From a virus, in IMG/VR virus record IMGVR_UViG_3300029911_000153, positions 1-22,236 of that record: a stretch of 22,236 nt of DNA; one strand, 5' to 3'. Positions 7,872 to 15,929 of this stretch are shown here, piece after piece (position 1 is the stretch's first letter; every line of letters starts with the position of its first letter). The notes below the pieces were generated by a model. That model was not told the origin of the DNA and did no database searches. It worked only from the letters and a program-made list of their open reading frames with translations. The position numbers and the translations under genes are program-made.

Positions 7872-8357
7872 CTACACTGATCGTTGAGTTAAAACGGCGT
7901 TGTGGGGTTTCATTCCCACGTAGTCATTCATGTCGAGGCCGTTGATCTCGGCATGATGCAGCCACTGGCGGTTCATAACTTCTTTGACAACAGCCGCTGT
8001 TGCGGGAGCAAAGGGGTATGTCGCGCCGTGGAAGTAGATAGTGCCATCCAGCGTAATGCGGTCAGAAAACTTGGGCAGGTCAATACGAATGCGCTCAACA
8101 AACTGCCCGCGATCGCCGGAGCCCTCAACAAAAAGGGCCTTCTTTTTCATGTCGGACTTGGTCTTTGCAAGAAAATCAGACCGCAATTTAGCTTTCAGTT
8201 CTGCATCGACTTCAGCGCGCGCCTGCGCCTGAATTTCTTTCATTTCGTCCATGGTCAACGTCGGCAACTCGGCATCATGGGACAACGCACTTACGGGCGT
8301 AGGCTCAGGCATAGCGCCAAGGTCAATATGCAGATCGGTAGATTTCTTGCGGCCCAT
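7872..8357 (-). CDS. Hypothetical virion-associated protein
   Basis: This 161-residue protein has AGGAG 6 bases before the ATG. Residues 1-45 are polar. Residues 35-75 form a charged helix (MDEMKEIQAQARAEVDAELKAKLRSDF). Residues 85-155 look globular, with RIRIDLPKFSDRITLDGTIYFHGATYPF and MNRQWLHHAEINGL. A long helix followed by a compact beta domain fits a minor head protein. It sits in the head gene cluster downstream of the capsid terminator. No family can be named with confidence. Confidence 0.68.
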   Translation of the reverse strand: MGRKKSTDLHIDLGAMPEPTPVSALSHDAELPTLTMDEMKEIQAQARAEVDAELKAKLRSDFLAKTKSDMKKKALFVEGSGDRGQFVERIRIDLPKFSDRITLDGTIYFHGATYPFAPATAAVVKEVMNRQWLHHAEINGLDMNDYVGMKPHNAVLTQRSV

Positions 8358-8369
8358 ATTTATCTCCTA

Positions 8370-8678
8370 TCAAGAGTGAACGATCGCCCCGTTCGCGGCA
8401 CAGTTAGCAGATACGACAATCGGCCAGCCGGTCGTCGGATCAACGGCGATATAATCGCCGGGTAGCAATTGAATATAACCGTCCCGACCGGGGAAAGTCA
8501 AAATCCCGCTGGTGCTCAGCGAGGTAGGAGCAGCGGTTGGCGTCGTGTTGTTCGCCGGATTGCTGTCCTGATAAATGTCGGCATTGATCGTGGCCAGATC
8601 AGCCGGAGCCAAATAGGGCTGGAATTGCAGCGCAACCAGTGAGGTCTGCGCAGTCGTACCGAGGGTCTTTGTGGACAT
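8370..8678 (-). CDS. Small structural-type protein after the capsid gene
   Basis: This 102-residue protein has GGGAG 8 bases before its ATG. It is rich in Thr, Ala and Pro, with a beta-like end: FPGRDGYIQLLPGDYIAVDPTTGWPIVVSANCA. Small proteins of this kind following a major capsid gene are often decoration or head-completion proteins. Here that is inference from position only. It is the first gene after the terminator at 8694-8741, so its expression depends on read-through or on an unseen promoter. Confidence 0.66.
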   Translation of the reverse strand: MSTKTLGTTAQTSLVALQFQPYLAPADLATINADIYQDSNPANNTTPTAAPTSLSTSGILTFPGRDGYIQLLPGDYIAVDPTTGWPIVVSANCAANGAIVHS

Positions 8679-8693
8679 TCACTATACTCCCTG

Positions 8694-8741
8694 AAAAAGT
8701 CCGAGGCTTGCTTTGCACCTATTGCAATATGGGCCTCGGAC
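8694..8741 (-). terminator. Rho-independent terminator after the major capsid gene
   Basis: On the minus strand a perfect 9-bp stem, GTCCGAGGC and GCCTCGGAC, closes a 25-base loop and is followed at once by TTTTT. The loop can form a smaller TTGC/GCAA hairpin. It lies 40 bases after the capsid stop. Such a signal would cap the abundant scaffold-capsid transcript and reduce expression of the following genes. Confidence 0.85.
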
Positions 8742-8781
8742 AATTCAAACACTCTGTAGAACTTCTTTAACTGTCAGCTAC

Positions 8782-10158
8782 TTAGCCGAAAGTTGCACTG
8801 AAAGCGCTTGAGCTTTCGATGCGGGCAAAAAAGTTCTGATTAAGCAAAATGGTGCCGTAAAACGCCTTCCACCCGCATACGCGCAGCTGGTTCAGAGGAT
8901 CCGCTTTGTCGCCACCGGACAGGTAGCTGAACTTCGGATCATCCAGAACGACTTGCCCGTAAGCGCCCTTACCGAAAATAAAGGTCGGGAACACGGTCAC
9001 GCCCGCAGCCGGAGCCGCAGGAGGAACACGAGCCGAGCCCACCGAAGTGATCGTGTAAGCGGTGCCGCCCGTGAGCAGAACAGCCTGACCAGCCAACGGG
9101 CCGGAGTTCGGGCCGCCGGAGGTCGTACCCAGATGGGCCGGAGAAGCAGCCGTGTCCAGATAGACGTTCCACGTATAGCCCGCAACGCTCGGGGTGGTAA
9201 CGACGATGGAGCCGAAGCCCGAACCGCCAACCGTAATCGCGCCCGATGTCAAGCTGATACGCTGCTCATAACCGTTCTGAGTAACCGAGCCGGTGATGAC
9301 GAGGTAATACGTGCCAGCAGCAAGCGATCCGCCGGTTGTGCTTGTCGCATAAGAGCCGTTGGTCGTATTGGCCGCCGTCGTCGGAGCGGTAACGCCGGTG
9401 AAGTAGGGGATCATGTTGGATTGAGCAAAGCGCATACCGCCCCATTCACCAAGCTCGTTATTATACAAGCGGTTGATGTCCGAACGGCTCCACGCGGTAA
9501 CAACCGTGGGATTTTCACGCATGTCCTGAGCCACCAAAGGGTGGATCATAGCGACGAAATGTTCTGCGCCGCGCGGATCTTTCGAAGCCATTGCAGGCTT
9601 ACCGGCGTCGATTTTGGCATCTTCTTCCAACTGACCGTTGAAGAGAGGGGCCCCGATCGTAACCAGTGAACCGTACACCCGGTTGATTTCGTGCGGGTTC
9701 AGAACGTCCGTCGATACCAGATTGGCGCGCGTGCCACGAGTGTTGACGTAATTGATCTGCGTGCCGGCCATAAGGTTGTTGAACGTGTTGCGTTCCAGCG
9801 TTTCCGACATCTGCATGGCGACCAACTCAATGGCCTTCTTGAAGAGCGGATGGTCGATGGTGAAATCGGCCACGTCGGTAACGGTAACCGTGTCGCCCCA
9901 CTGTTGGGCAACGGCGTTGACCTGCACCAGCACGAGGCTTTCGCCGACGGGCGGGATACCTTCGCTCAAAGGAGCGAAAGGCAGGTTAATACGATCGTAC
10001 CGCGAGGCGGTATAGACCGTACCGCGATTTTTGGGCAGGCGCAGCTTTTCGCCAAACTGATAGGCAATAAGCTGGCGCTGAACCAGCGGCAGGGTTTTCT
10101 TCTGAATAAAGTTACTAATATCAGCAGAAAAGGTGGGGGATACGTTTACGTTAGCCAT
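8782..10158 (-). CDS. Major capsid protein, N4-gp56 family, with inserted Ig-like domain
   Basis: This 458-residue protein shows the N4-gp56 capsid pattern: an N-terminal arm (FSADISNFIQKKTLPLVQRQ), FGEKLRLPKNRGTVYTASRY (residues 35-54), LSEGIPPVGESL, then QQWGDTVTVTDVADFTIDHP and MSETLERNTFNNLMAGT. Later come FVAMIHPLVAQDMREN and the GEWGGMRF segment. This HK97-like fold builds the icosahedral shell. I chose the ATG at 10158, since GGAGG lies 6 bases upstream. A TTG four codons earlier overlaps that site. Residues about 257-388 are an added Thr/Gly/Ser-rich beta domain. After it the capsid fold resumes with VFPTFIFGKGAYGQVVL. The gene follows the scaffold by 41 bases and is ended by a terminator. 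Confidence 0.9.
   Translation of the reverse strand: MANVNVSPTFSADISNFIQKKTLPLVQRQLIAYQFGEKLRLPKNRGTVYTASRYDRINLPFAPLSEGIPPVGESLVLVQVNAVAQQWGDTVTVTDVADFTIDHPLFKKAIELVAMQMSETLERNTFNNLMAGTQINYVNTRGTRANLVSTDVLNPHEINRVYGSLVTIGAPLFNGQLEEDAKIDAGKPAMASKDPRGAEHFVAMIHPLVAQDMRENPTVVTAWSRSDINRLYNNELGEWGGMRFAQSNMIPYFTGVTAPTTAANTTNGSYATSTTGGSLAAGTYYLVITGSVTQNGYEQRISLTSGAITVGGSGFGSIVVTTPSVAGYTWNVYLDTAASPAHLGTTSGGPNSGPLAGQAVLLTGGTAYTITSVGSARVPPAAPAAGVTVFPTFIFGKGAYGQVVLDDPKFSYLSGGDKADPLNQLRVCGWKAFYGTILLNQNFFARIESSSAFSATFG
8995..9390 (-). other. Ig/fibronectin-like insertion within the capsid protein (region)
   Basis: This coding segment gives residues about 257-388 of the capsid protein. It contains AAGTYYLVITGSVTQNGYEQ and VTTPSVAGYTWNVYLDT, the strand pattern of fibronectin type III or Ig-like domains (GxYYxxxT ... 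aGYxwnVY). Flanking capsid sequence is recognisable on both sides, so it is an insertion, probably displayed on the outer surface. Boundaries are by eye. Confidence 0.6.
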
Positions 10159-10199
10159 GTTAACCTCCAAGTTGCAAGGTCAGGGCGATCCCCCGAACC

Positions 10200-10958
10200 T
10201 TAGATTTGAACACCGCGAAGACGATCTTCCTCGGTTTTGCCTTGTTTTGATCCTGAAGAGTCCCCCCGCAGATTTGCAGGCCTTCCCCTCACATTTTCGA
10301 CCCGGTTCTGGGCTGCTTGTCTTGTGCGCTGCCCTGCTGCCGAACCGCCTTCCAATTTCTTCCGCGCGGCTTCGCCCAGCTTGTAGGTCAAGATGGCCTC
10401 ACGCGTGCTATTGACGCCTTTGGCCCGCATTTCCTGCAAAGTGGCTTCAACACCTGCGGCGTATTTCTTGTAGACAGGATTTAGCTCCGCTTTTGCCTCA
10501 AACCTTGCACGATCAAGACCGTCGGACTGTGCAAACCCAAGATTTGCGACTTGGGCTTCAAGAGCAGCAACCTTTTGCTTGTCTTCGTAACGTTCCCGCT
10601 CCATGGGATCCATTGCGGCAACTCGGGCTGCCTCGGCTTGTCTCGCTGCTTCCGCTTGCGGATTGTAGCGATTTTGGGCCTGAACTTCTGCCAACTGCTT
10701 GCGAAGGGCTTCTTCGTTCGCTTTGGCATCGTCTCGCTCTTTCGCAAGCTTCTGAATGCGTGCGGTGCTGCGGCTCGGCTGCACACTTGCGGCAGCGGTA
10801 TCTGCAACGCCTTCGACTTCAGGTTCTTGCTCTTCACTTCCGTCGTCTTCTGGATCAAGCGGTAATAGATCATCCTCATCATCGGCAGGATCGCCTACGC
10901 CCGTGTTTGTTTCCAGTTCTTGTGCTGCGCCTTGGTTTTCGGTTTCGTCGTCGCTCAT
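10200..10958 (-). CDS. Capsid scaffolding protein (probable)
   Basis: This 252-residue protein has AGGAG 6 bases before its ATG. Residues 1-55 are strongly acidic (DPADDEDDLLPLDPEDDGSEEQ). Residues 65-135 are a charged helix (RIQKLAKERDDAKANEEALRKQLAEVQAQ). Residues 135-200 include EDKQKVAALEAQVANLGFAQ. The tail is basic and flexible (AAGQRTRQAAQNRVENVRGR). An acidic start, central coiled coil and basic capsid-binding tail are typical of phage scaffolds, and the location immediately before the major capsid gene is standard. The scaffold would guide shell assembly and then leave or be degraded. No protease gene is seen in the window. Confidence 0.8.
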   Translation of the reverse strand: MSDDETENQGAAQELETNTGVGDPADDEDDLLPLDPEDDGSEEQEPEVEGVADTAAASVQPSRSTARIQKLAKERDDAKANEEALRKQLAEVQAQNRYNPQAEAARQAEAARVAAMDPMERERYEDKQKVAALEAQVANLGFAQSDGLDRARFEAKAELNPVYKKYAAGVEATLQEMRAKGVNSTREAILTYKLGEAARKKLEGGSAAGQRTRQAAQNRVENVRGRPANLRGDSSGSKQGKTEEDRLRGVQI

Positions 10959-10984
10959 CTGTCTCTCCTTTGTGGCTATCGGTC

Positions 10985-11023
10985 ACAACTCGAAAAGTTC
11001 CTTCCGGGAACAACTCGAAAGTT
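10985..11023. repeat. Direct repeat pair with small hairpin between portal and scaffold genes
   Basis: CAACTCGAAAAGTT (10985-10998) and CAACTCGAAAGTT (11011-11023) are near-identical, each an imperfect palindrome. Between them, GTTCC and GGAAC (10997-11011) form a 5-bp hairpin that is followed by TTTT on the minus strand. It lies in the leader of the proposed scaffold-capsid transcript. It may be an operator, a weak attenuator or a 5' stabilising hairpin. Confidence 0.45.
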
Positions 11024-11032
11024 AACGGGTTG

Positions 11033-11061
11033 ATATTATGTTATTTCACTTTGCGTGGCAA
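11033..11061 (-). promoter_or_regulatory. Candidate leftward promoter for scaffold and capsid genes
   Basis: On the minus strand the box GCAAAGTG (11047-11054) is followed after 6 bases by CATAAT (11035-11040). Just upstream is TTGCCA (11056-11061), 5 of 6 to a sigma-70 -35 site, spaced 15 bp from CATAAT or 17 bp from TAATAT (11033-11038). The site is in the short gap after the portal stop. Transcription would start near 11028 and read scaffold and capsid. Confidence 0.55.
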
Positions 11062-11069
11062 GTCCCATC

Positions 11070-13235
11070 TTACCTTGGCATCCTGTTTGGGTCTTGGATT
11101 GCATCTTGGTGAATTGCGCCGGGTGGGGCTTGCGCGGGACGTGGAGCACCGGGCTGTGCGCCGATACGCGGCTGCCCCGGGGGAGAAGCGCCAACGCCGG
11201 GCTGGCCCTTAGGCGCGGGACCGCCGGCAGCCTGTTGCGATTTGTGCTGAAGTTGGTTCATGTGCGCCAAAATGTGCAGCTTTAACAACTCGGCATTCGG
11301 GGCCATTTTCATGGCGTCCATGTGCGCCTTTAGGTGTTCGACGTCGTTATCCATCTGCTGCACAGTCACAGGGAAACCATTCAGCATAAGCTCATTTTCT
11401 TCCATCGGGTTGATGCTTAGCTGGTGGCGCTGATCAATCAACACGAATGGCGCGATGCGCGGACCGAAAGCAACTTCGGCAAGGTGCTCGATAATCGGAC
11501 CAATGTCGATTTTTCGACCGTTCAATAACTCTGGGGGCATGCCACGCAGAACATTCAGGGCCGCAATCTGTTGCTGCACCTGCTGTGTGGCCTTTGTGCC
11601 TTCAGACCCGTACCAAAGGAAGGTATTAGCGGTATAGGTCTCGAAAGGCTCAACTTCCTGCATCTTTGCCTGCATTCCGAGTTGGCCGAATTGTTTTACT
11701 TCGACCGCTTTAGTGCGGAATTGATAATCCAGATCGTAAAACCAGCCCAGCAGCTCGTTAAAAATGCCGGTTTCGAGAATTGCGATGTTATCTGCAACGC
11801 TTTCCTGCGCGACCTGCTGTTCCTGCGCGACCTGTGCTTGGGTAGGTTTCTTGCCGGCATTCCCGTGCGGCAGCAACGCGGGATTGATGCCTATGCTCTG
11901 CATGATCTTGTCGCCGAGCGTGCCGGCCATGGCAAAGGCATCTTTCCAAAGCTGGGGGAACTCCATGAATTTAGTGCTGTTCGGGTCCACTTCCCACAGC
12001 GCGCCCATGGACAGCACCATCGAACCTGTGCGCGGGTTCTTGGCAGGATCCGTCGCGGTAATCGGCATCAAGGAATACTGTGAGCTATCCAAGCCCTCGT
12101 TAGTTACGTCGTTCAGCGCGTATTGCAGCCCTTCAACCTTATAAAACACGCTCTTTCCCCAGATCGTGCCTTCCATTTTGCGCGCAGGCTGCGCAAGCAG
12201 GGGGATCTTGTCATTCCAGTAAGGGTTACGCTTGCAGGACAAAATAATCTTCCCGCCGCCAAAATAGCTCACACACTTGCGGCGCGCTTTGCCCTTTAGC
12301 TTTAGCGTTGACCACACACGGTAAATCACCGCGACTTTATTGCCTTTACTGTTCAGCTTTATGCCGGCAGCGGAAGCCGACTTTTTAGTTGTGTCCGTTT
12401 CATTCGGACTGTTTGCGGTGCCGAAGTTCTCCAGAAGCAGTTCGCCCGCTTCCTCGTCAAACGTTCCGTCGTCAATGGCATCCTGCACGCCTTCTTTTGA
12501 AAAGTGCAGCCGCTCTGCAACAATCGAGCAATCGCTTATATTGTCAACGGTGGCAGGCAACAGACAAACGTTGCGAGGATCCAAAACTTGAAGCGTCGGG
12601 CCACCTGACTTAATCTCTTCTTCTTCGATGTCGTCAACTTCGTCAGCCCCTTCGACCGGCACGCCCTGATCATCTTCGATCGTCGCTGTTTTCTTCTTGC
12701 GGATCGTGTGGAACGTTTCTTCTTTCCAGCCCACAGATAAAATATAGTGCCCCGTCACCTTGCCCGTTCGCAGCAGACAAGGGACAATGTTTTCGCGCAT
12801 CTTTGTCTGGCGCGCGTAATGGTCTAAGATTGCGATAACGTCATAAGGAACAGTGCCATTGGGGCCCACTGCCGTAGCATAGCGTCCGTTGATAGGGAAC
12901 AAAGAATTATTGTCGCGCGTCGTAAGAGCGTCCACGGCGTCGGCGACGGCGGATACATAGATTTGAGAATTGCCAAAATATGCCTGATTTTCATTGAGCA
13001 CACAGTTGTAAATGTCCCAAAAACGCTCGATATCCTCGGTCTGATCTTGCTTGTCATCAAAACCGGCCACAACCGTATCATAAAGCTCTTCAAGCTGAAC
13101 CCTAACCTTTTTCGAAGTAGAAAATTCTTTTTTCCTGTCTTCGACATCGGAAACTTCTTCCTCTTCAAGTTCTTCTGGCATGCCAGTCATTGCCGGATCT
13201 TCCGCACTAACGGGCTTTTTAATTTCATTAGGCAT
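11070..13235 (-). CDS. Portal protein
   Basis: This 721-residue protein forms the dodecameric DNA channel at the capsid vertex. The ATG at 13235 has AGGA 7 bases upstream and overlaps the terminase stop by 8 bases. The frame is open another 44 codons upstream but without a ribosome site. Residues about 40-60 read KKVRVQLEELYDTVVAGFDD; FWDIYNCVLNENQAYFGNSQIYVSAVADAVDALTTR follows, like the N-terminal wing of large podovirus portals. QTKMRENIVPCLLRTGKVTGHYILSVGWK is the usual helix-strand transition. An acidic loop (EGADEVDDIEEEEI) interrupts the wing. The clip and stem lie around LARKMEGTIWGKSVFYKVEGLQYALNDVTNEG. The last 60 residues are Pro/Gly/Gln-rich and probably disordered. Position next to the terminase supports the call. 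Confidence 0.85.
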   Translation of the reverse strand: MPNEIKKPVSAEDPAMTGMPEELEEEEVSDVEDRKKEFSTSKKVRVQLEELYDTVVAGFDDKQDQTEDIERFWDIYNCVLNENQAYFGNSQIYVSAVADAVDALTTRDNNSLFPINGRYATAVGPNGTVPYDVIAILDHYARQTKMRENIVPCLLRTGKVTGHYILSVGWKEETFHTIRKKKTATIEDDQGVPVEGADEVDDIEEEEIKSGGPTLQVLDPRNVCLLPATVDNISDCSIVAERLHFSKEGVQDAIDDGTFDEEAGELLLENFGTANSPNETDTTKKSASAAGIKLNSKGNKVAVIYRVWSTLKLKGKARRKCVSYFGGGKIILSCKRNPYWNDKIPLLAQPARKMEGTIWGKSVFYKVEGLQYALNDVTNEGLDSSQYSLMPITATDPAKNPRTGSMVLSMGALWEVDPNSTKFMEFPQLWKDAFAMAGTLGDKIMQSIGINPALLPHGNAGKKPTQAQVAQEQQVAQESVADNIAILETGIFNELLGWFYDLDYQFRTKAVEVKQFGQLGMQAKMQEVEPFETYTANTFLWYGSEGTKATQQVQQQIAALNVLRGMPPELLNGRKIDIGPIIEHLAEVAFGPRIAPFVLIDQRHQLSINPMEENELMLNGFPVTVQQMDNDVEHLKAHMDAMKMAPNAELLKLHILAHMNQLQHKSQQAAGGPAPKGQPGVGASPPGQPRIGAQPGAPRPAQAPPGAIHQDAIQDPNRMPR

Positions 13236-15210
13236 GAGAGTTCCTACTCGGCAAAGTGGTCTGATAAGTGCGGCCATCTGAAGTCTGAGCATACCGCTTG
13301 TTCGGGTCTTTATCAATAACACTCTCGTTATTGCCAAACCACCCGATGAAGGCCTCAATAGCCTCAATCACTATGCGATATTGGTTGTCCTCCGTCTGCC
13401 CCTGCAAAACACCGGCAGAATTTAACTTTCTGCCGTACCCACCAGCAAAACCGTTAACAACCCAGCGGGCCTCCATATCAATCAGAAAGGCTGGTTCTCC
13501 CCGTATGGTCTTGCGCAAATAGTCTTTCAAGTTGCCTTCGCATGCTCCTGCCATCGCGGCAGGCCTGACCTCTATTCGGTTGGCGCGCGCAGCACCGGGT
13601 AATCCGTATCCGGTGTATTTCTCGAACTGCTCCATCGGCACCACGATGTCAACCTTTCGACCAGCAAATAGCACGGCGTCGTCCACGATTTGACGGAAGG
13701 CTTCGACGGGGGGTAACTGCACGACCCAATCGTTGAAAATGCGAACACATCCGTCGATGTATTGCAAGAGCACCCCTGCCGTAATTGCCGGTCGCGCAGA
13801 CATGAGAAGAAAGACCGGACGCTTTCTATCGAGTTCCAATACCTCGGCAACGTTCGCGTCTTGAAAATCCTCGTACACAGGATGTCCTGAACGAAGGCGA
13901 ACTGAATATGCTTCAGCATTAAGGATGTCCATCCGGCCCTTTGGAAATTGAAGGAGTTGAGCATCCAACTCGGGTAAATGCTTTGCATGTACCACCTCGT
14001 GGGCGATATAGAACGGCTGCAAGCCCGTAATGAAGGATATTTTATTTTTCGGCGCGCGGATAGGGATAATCGGCAAGCTGCGCCCACGTTTGAGCATCTC
14101 GTTACGCAAAGGCTGCATAAGGAATTCTTCGAGCCCATCGACTTCAACCGCAATCTCGACAGGGCGATGTTCTTCGTCCAGCTTGAAAATAGTGTCCACG
14201 ATTTCATCCGGTCGATGGAAGGCCCCGAAAGCTTCGTGCACGATTAACTTGTTGCCTATCCAGCTTTGCACGACATAACCAGTCTGCGCCGACTTGCGCT
14301 CGTTGACGGTACGAGCCGGATCCACGATCAGCTTCTTGGCAACCCACGTCTGGCGCACCTGCGCGGTAACGATCATGTCGGCCTTGAACGGCTTCAAAGC
14401 GGCACTCTCGCTGCGGCACATATACTCTTGCTCGAATTCTGTCAGCGCGCCGTCGGTGATATAGTCCTGCCGCAGCTTATTGATCCACTCCATGGGGAAG
14501 CGGGAAGGCCACGTGGACTGCTCAATCCCGTTCTCGTCAATGTAACAAATCGGGAAGCGGGCGGAAAGCCACTCGGGATTATTCATCAACTGCTCGATTA
14601 GCGCTTCCGGGTGAAGTGGCGTGCCCAGCGCGCGGATCCGCCCTGTTTTGGGATTGAGTGCGGGACGAAGCACACCGTTAAACCACCGCTTGTTCTTGAG
14701 AATGGCTTCCTTTGACGAGACCATGTCTTCGTCTTCAAGATCGTCAACCACGGCCAAGTCAGGGCGCTCGTCGTTATGCTTGACGCCGCGCATAGACTGG
14801 CGCGCGCCGAGGGCTTGGATCTTGCGCCCGTTGGCCAAGACGATTTCACCCTCTGCCCATGTAGGACCGTGCTGGTCCCCGAACAACTCGATCAGGCCGT
14901 CGTTGTTTGTGAGCTCCTGCTTGACAGCAGAAAGCCGCTCGCAGGCCATGCCATAGGCGTTACCGATGAACACGGCAAATTCAAACTCGCGGAACAGCGC
15001 GGAGAGGATCACATATTCCTCGATCAGCGTTGATTTTGCACCGCCGCGAAAAGCCTCTTCTGCCACGCGCGGGTGCGAAGAATAAAAATTAAGTAGCGTT
15101 TGCCGATGAAACTCAGGGGTTGTGTCCTTATGTCGGTGCGCAAACAAAATCTCGTGCGCATAAACGCGGTCTTCGTTGAAAATCTTTAATAGTTCTTCGC
15201 GCTGTCCCAT
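13228..15210 (-). CDS. terL: Terminase large subunit (DNA packaging ATPase/nuclease)
   Basis: This 660-residue protein pumps DNA into the prohead and cuts the concatemer. Walker A is FRGGAKST (54-61), Walker B is DLAVVDDLEDED (151-162, with the catalytic acid in the D-L-E-D stretch), and GTPLHP (196-201) fits the coupling motif. The RNase H-like nuclease follows: LIVDPAR (Asp297), AVEVDGLEEF (355-363) and FPKGRMDILNA (422-432, Asp428). In many relatives the last motif reads 'HDD'; here the second Asp is Ile. About 200 residues follow the nuclease, making the protein longer than the usual 450-550, and part of this tail looks like a second, decayed RNase H-like domain. The start overlaps the KTSC gene stop as TAATG. 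Confidence 0.9.
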   Translation of the reverse strand: MGQREELLKIFNEDRVYAHEILFAHRHKDTTPEFHRQTLLNFYSSHPRVAEEAFRGGAKSTLIEEYVILSALFREFEFAVFIGNAYGMACERLSAVKQELTNNDGLIELFGDQHGPTWAEGEIVLANGRKIQALGARQSMRGVKHNDERPDLAVVDDLEDEDMVSSKEAILKNKRWFNGVLRPALNPKTGRIRALGTPLHPEALIEQLMNNPEWLSARFPICYIDENGIEQSTWPSRFPMEWINKLRQDYITDGALTEFEQEYMCRSESAALKPFKADMIVTAQVRQTWVAKKLIVDPARTVNERKSAQTGYVVQSWIGNKLIVHEAFGAFHRPDEIVDTIFKLDEEHRPVEIAVEVDGLEEFLMQPLRNEMLKRGRSLPIIPIRAPKNKISFITGLQPFYIAHEVVHAKHLPELDAQLLQFPKGRMDILNAEAYSVRLRSGHPVYEDFQDANVAEVLELDRKRPVFLLMSARPAITAGVLLQYIDGCVRIFNDWVVQLPPVEAFRQIVDDAVLFAGRKVDIVVPMEQFEKYTGYGLPGAARANRIEVRPAAMAGACEGNLKDYLRKTIRGEPAFLIDMEARWVVNGFAGGYGRKLNSAGVLQGQTEDNQYRIVIEAIEAFIGWFGNNESVIDKDPNKRYAQTSDGRTYQTTLPSRNSHA

Positions 15211-15428
15211 TAGGCCCTCCGATGAGGGTACACGCCAATGATGTTGCTACGCAGATACGATCCGGGGGACGAGGCATGATAAATTTCTTCTGCATCTTCA
15301 ACCGGCACACCTGTGTAAATATAATACCCGCCATTCTTGAATTGAACGTGCAGCTCATGGGCCGACAGGTCATACTTGACTTGGTCGATATTCGTGCTCT
15401 GGACTGAAGACCATTCTTCGGGGATCAT
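15210..15428 (-). CDS. KTSC-domain protein
   Basis: This 72-residue protein matches the KTSC domain almost end to end: SSVQSTNIDQVKYDLSAHEL, then HVQFKNGGYYIYTGVPVEDAEEIYHA, then SPGSYLRSNIIGVYPHRR. The typical elements are the 'S..i..v.Yd....L.v.F..G..Y.Y..VP' strands and the 'A.S.G.y....I.g.Y' end. KTSC proteins are found in phages and bacteria, sometimes next to lysyl-tRNA synthetase domains, and may bind nucleic acid. Their role here is unknown. It starts in an ATGA overlap with the 146-residue gene and ends in a TAATG overlap with the terminase, so it is tightly coupled to packaging genes. Confidence 0.82.
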   Translation of the reverse strand: MIPEEWSSVQSTNIDQVKYDLSAHELHVQFKNGGYYIYTGVPVEDAEEIYHASSPGSYLRSNIIGVYPHRRA

Positions 15429-15865
15429 TGGCCAAACCTGCGGCGCAAGTCTTCCACAAAGCCCAGCAGGACCTGCAGAGGGACATTCGGCGGCACTTCT
15501 TCCGTAAGACTGAATGCCGCACCCTTGGCTGTTGTGCCCACTGCGCGCAGCCGCCCCGTGCGGCCCCCGATAGACAAATAGTTAAACTCTGTCACAAGCA
15601 CAGAATGCGGAACTTGTTCTTCCGCTGCCGGCTTCGGAAGCATCTCAGGAAATAAATCTTCCTCCGGCGCGGGCGGCTGATTTGTGCCGGGATCTTCGTT
15701 GCCGTCGCGGTCAAACTCACCTTCGTCTTCTGGATCGTCCGGGCCAACTTCGCGTTCTGGCAGCAATTCAGGAAGCCCGTGGTTATGGCCGGGATCTTCA
15801 ATCGAATGGCTCGGCCCCACAGCTCTTTGTCCTGTAAGCGTACTCAAAGTGTTTACCAAGCCCAT
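15425..15865 (-). CDS. Acidic Pro-rich protein upstream of the terminase, function unknown
   Basis: This 146-residue protein has a strong AGGAGG 6 bases before the ATG; part of that site is the end of a 55-bp repeat. Residues 15-85 are acidic and Pro-rich, probably disordered (GPDDPEDEGEFDRDGNEDPG). Residues 87-146 look folded: PHSVLVTEFNYLSIGGRTGRLRAVG then EVPPNVPLQVLLGFVEDLRRRFGQ. The location two genes before the large terminase is where a small terminase could lie, but no DNA-binding helix-turn-helix is visible. The family is not recognised. Confidence 0.66.
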   Translation of the reverse strand: MGLVNTLSTLTGQRAVGPSHSIEDPGHNHGLPELLPEREVGPDDPEDEGEFDRDGNEDPGTNQPPAPEEDLFPEMLPKPAAEEQVPHSVLVTEFNYLSIGGRTGRLRAVGTTAKGAAFSLTEEVPPNVPLQVLLGFVEDLRRRFGQ

Positions 15866-15874
15866 AGCGCACCT

Positions 15875-15929
15875 CCTATGTTAGAATTATTTAAGGCCTG
15901 CATTTCGTGTCATTCCCCAAAATCAAATT
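15875..15929. repeat. 55-bp perfect direct repeat, copy A
   Basis: It is identical over 55 bp to 16391-16445; flanking bases differ on both sides. On the minus strand this copy encodes the last codons of the 69-residue gene (ending GNDTKCRP). It then carries ATG plus the first codons of the downstream frame (MQALNNSNI), which here stops after 16 codons. Confidence 0.95.

Noticed and set aside
12340-12591. Ser-rich plus-strand frame within the portal gene
   Set aside because: It is antisense to a well-supported portal frame and lacks its own ribosome site.
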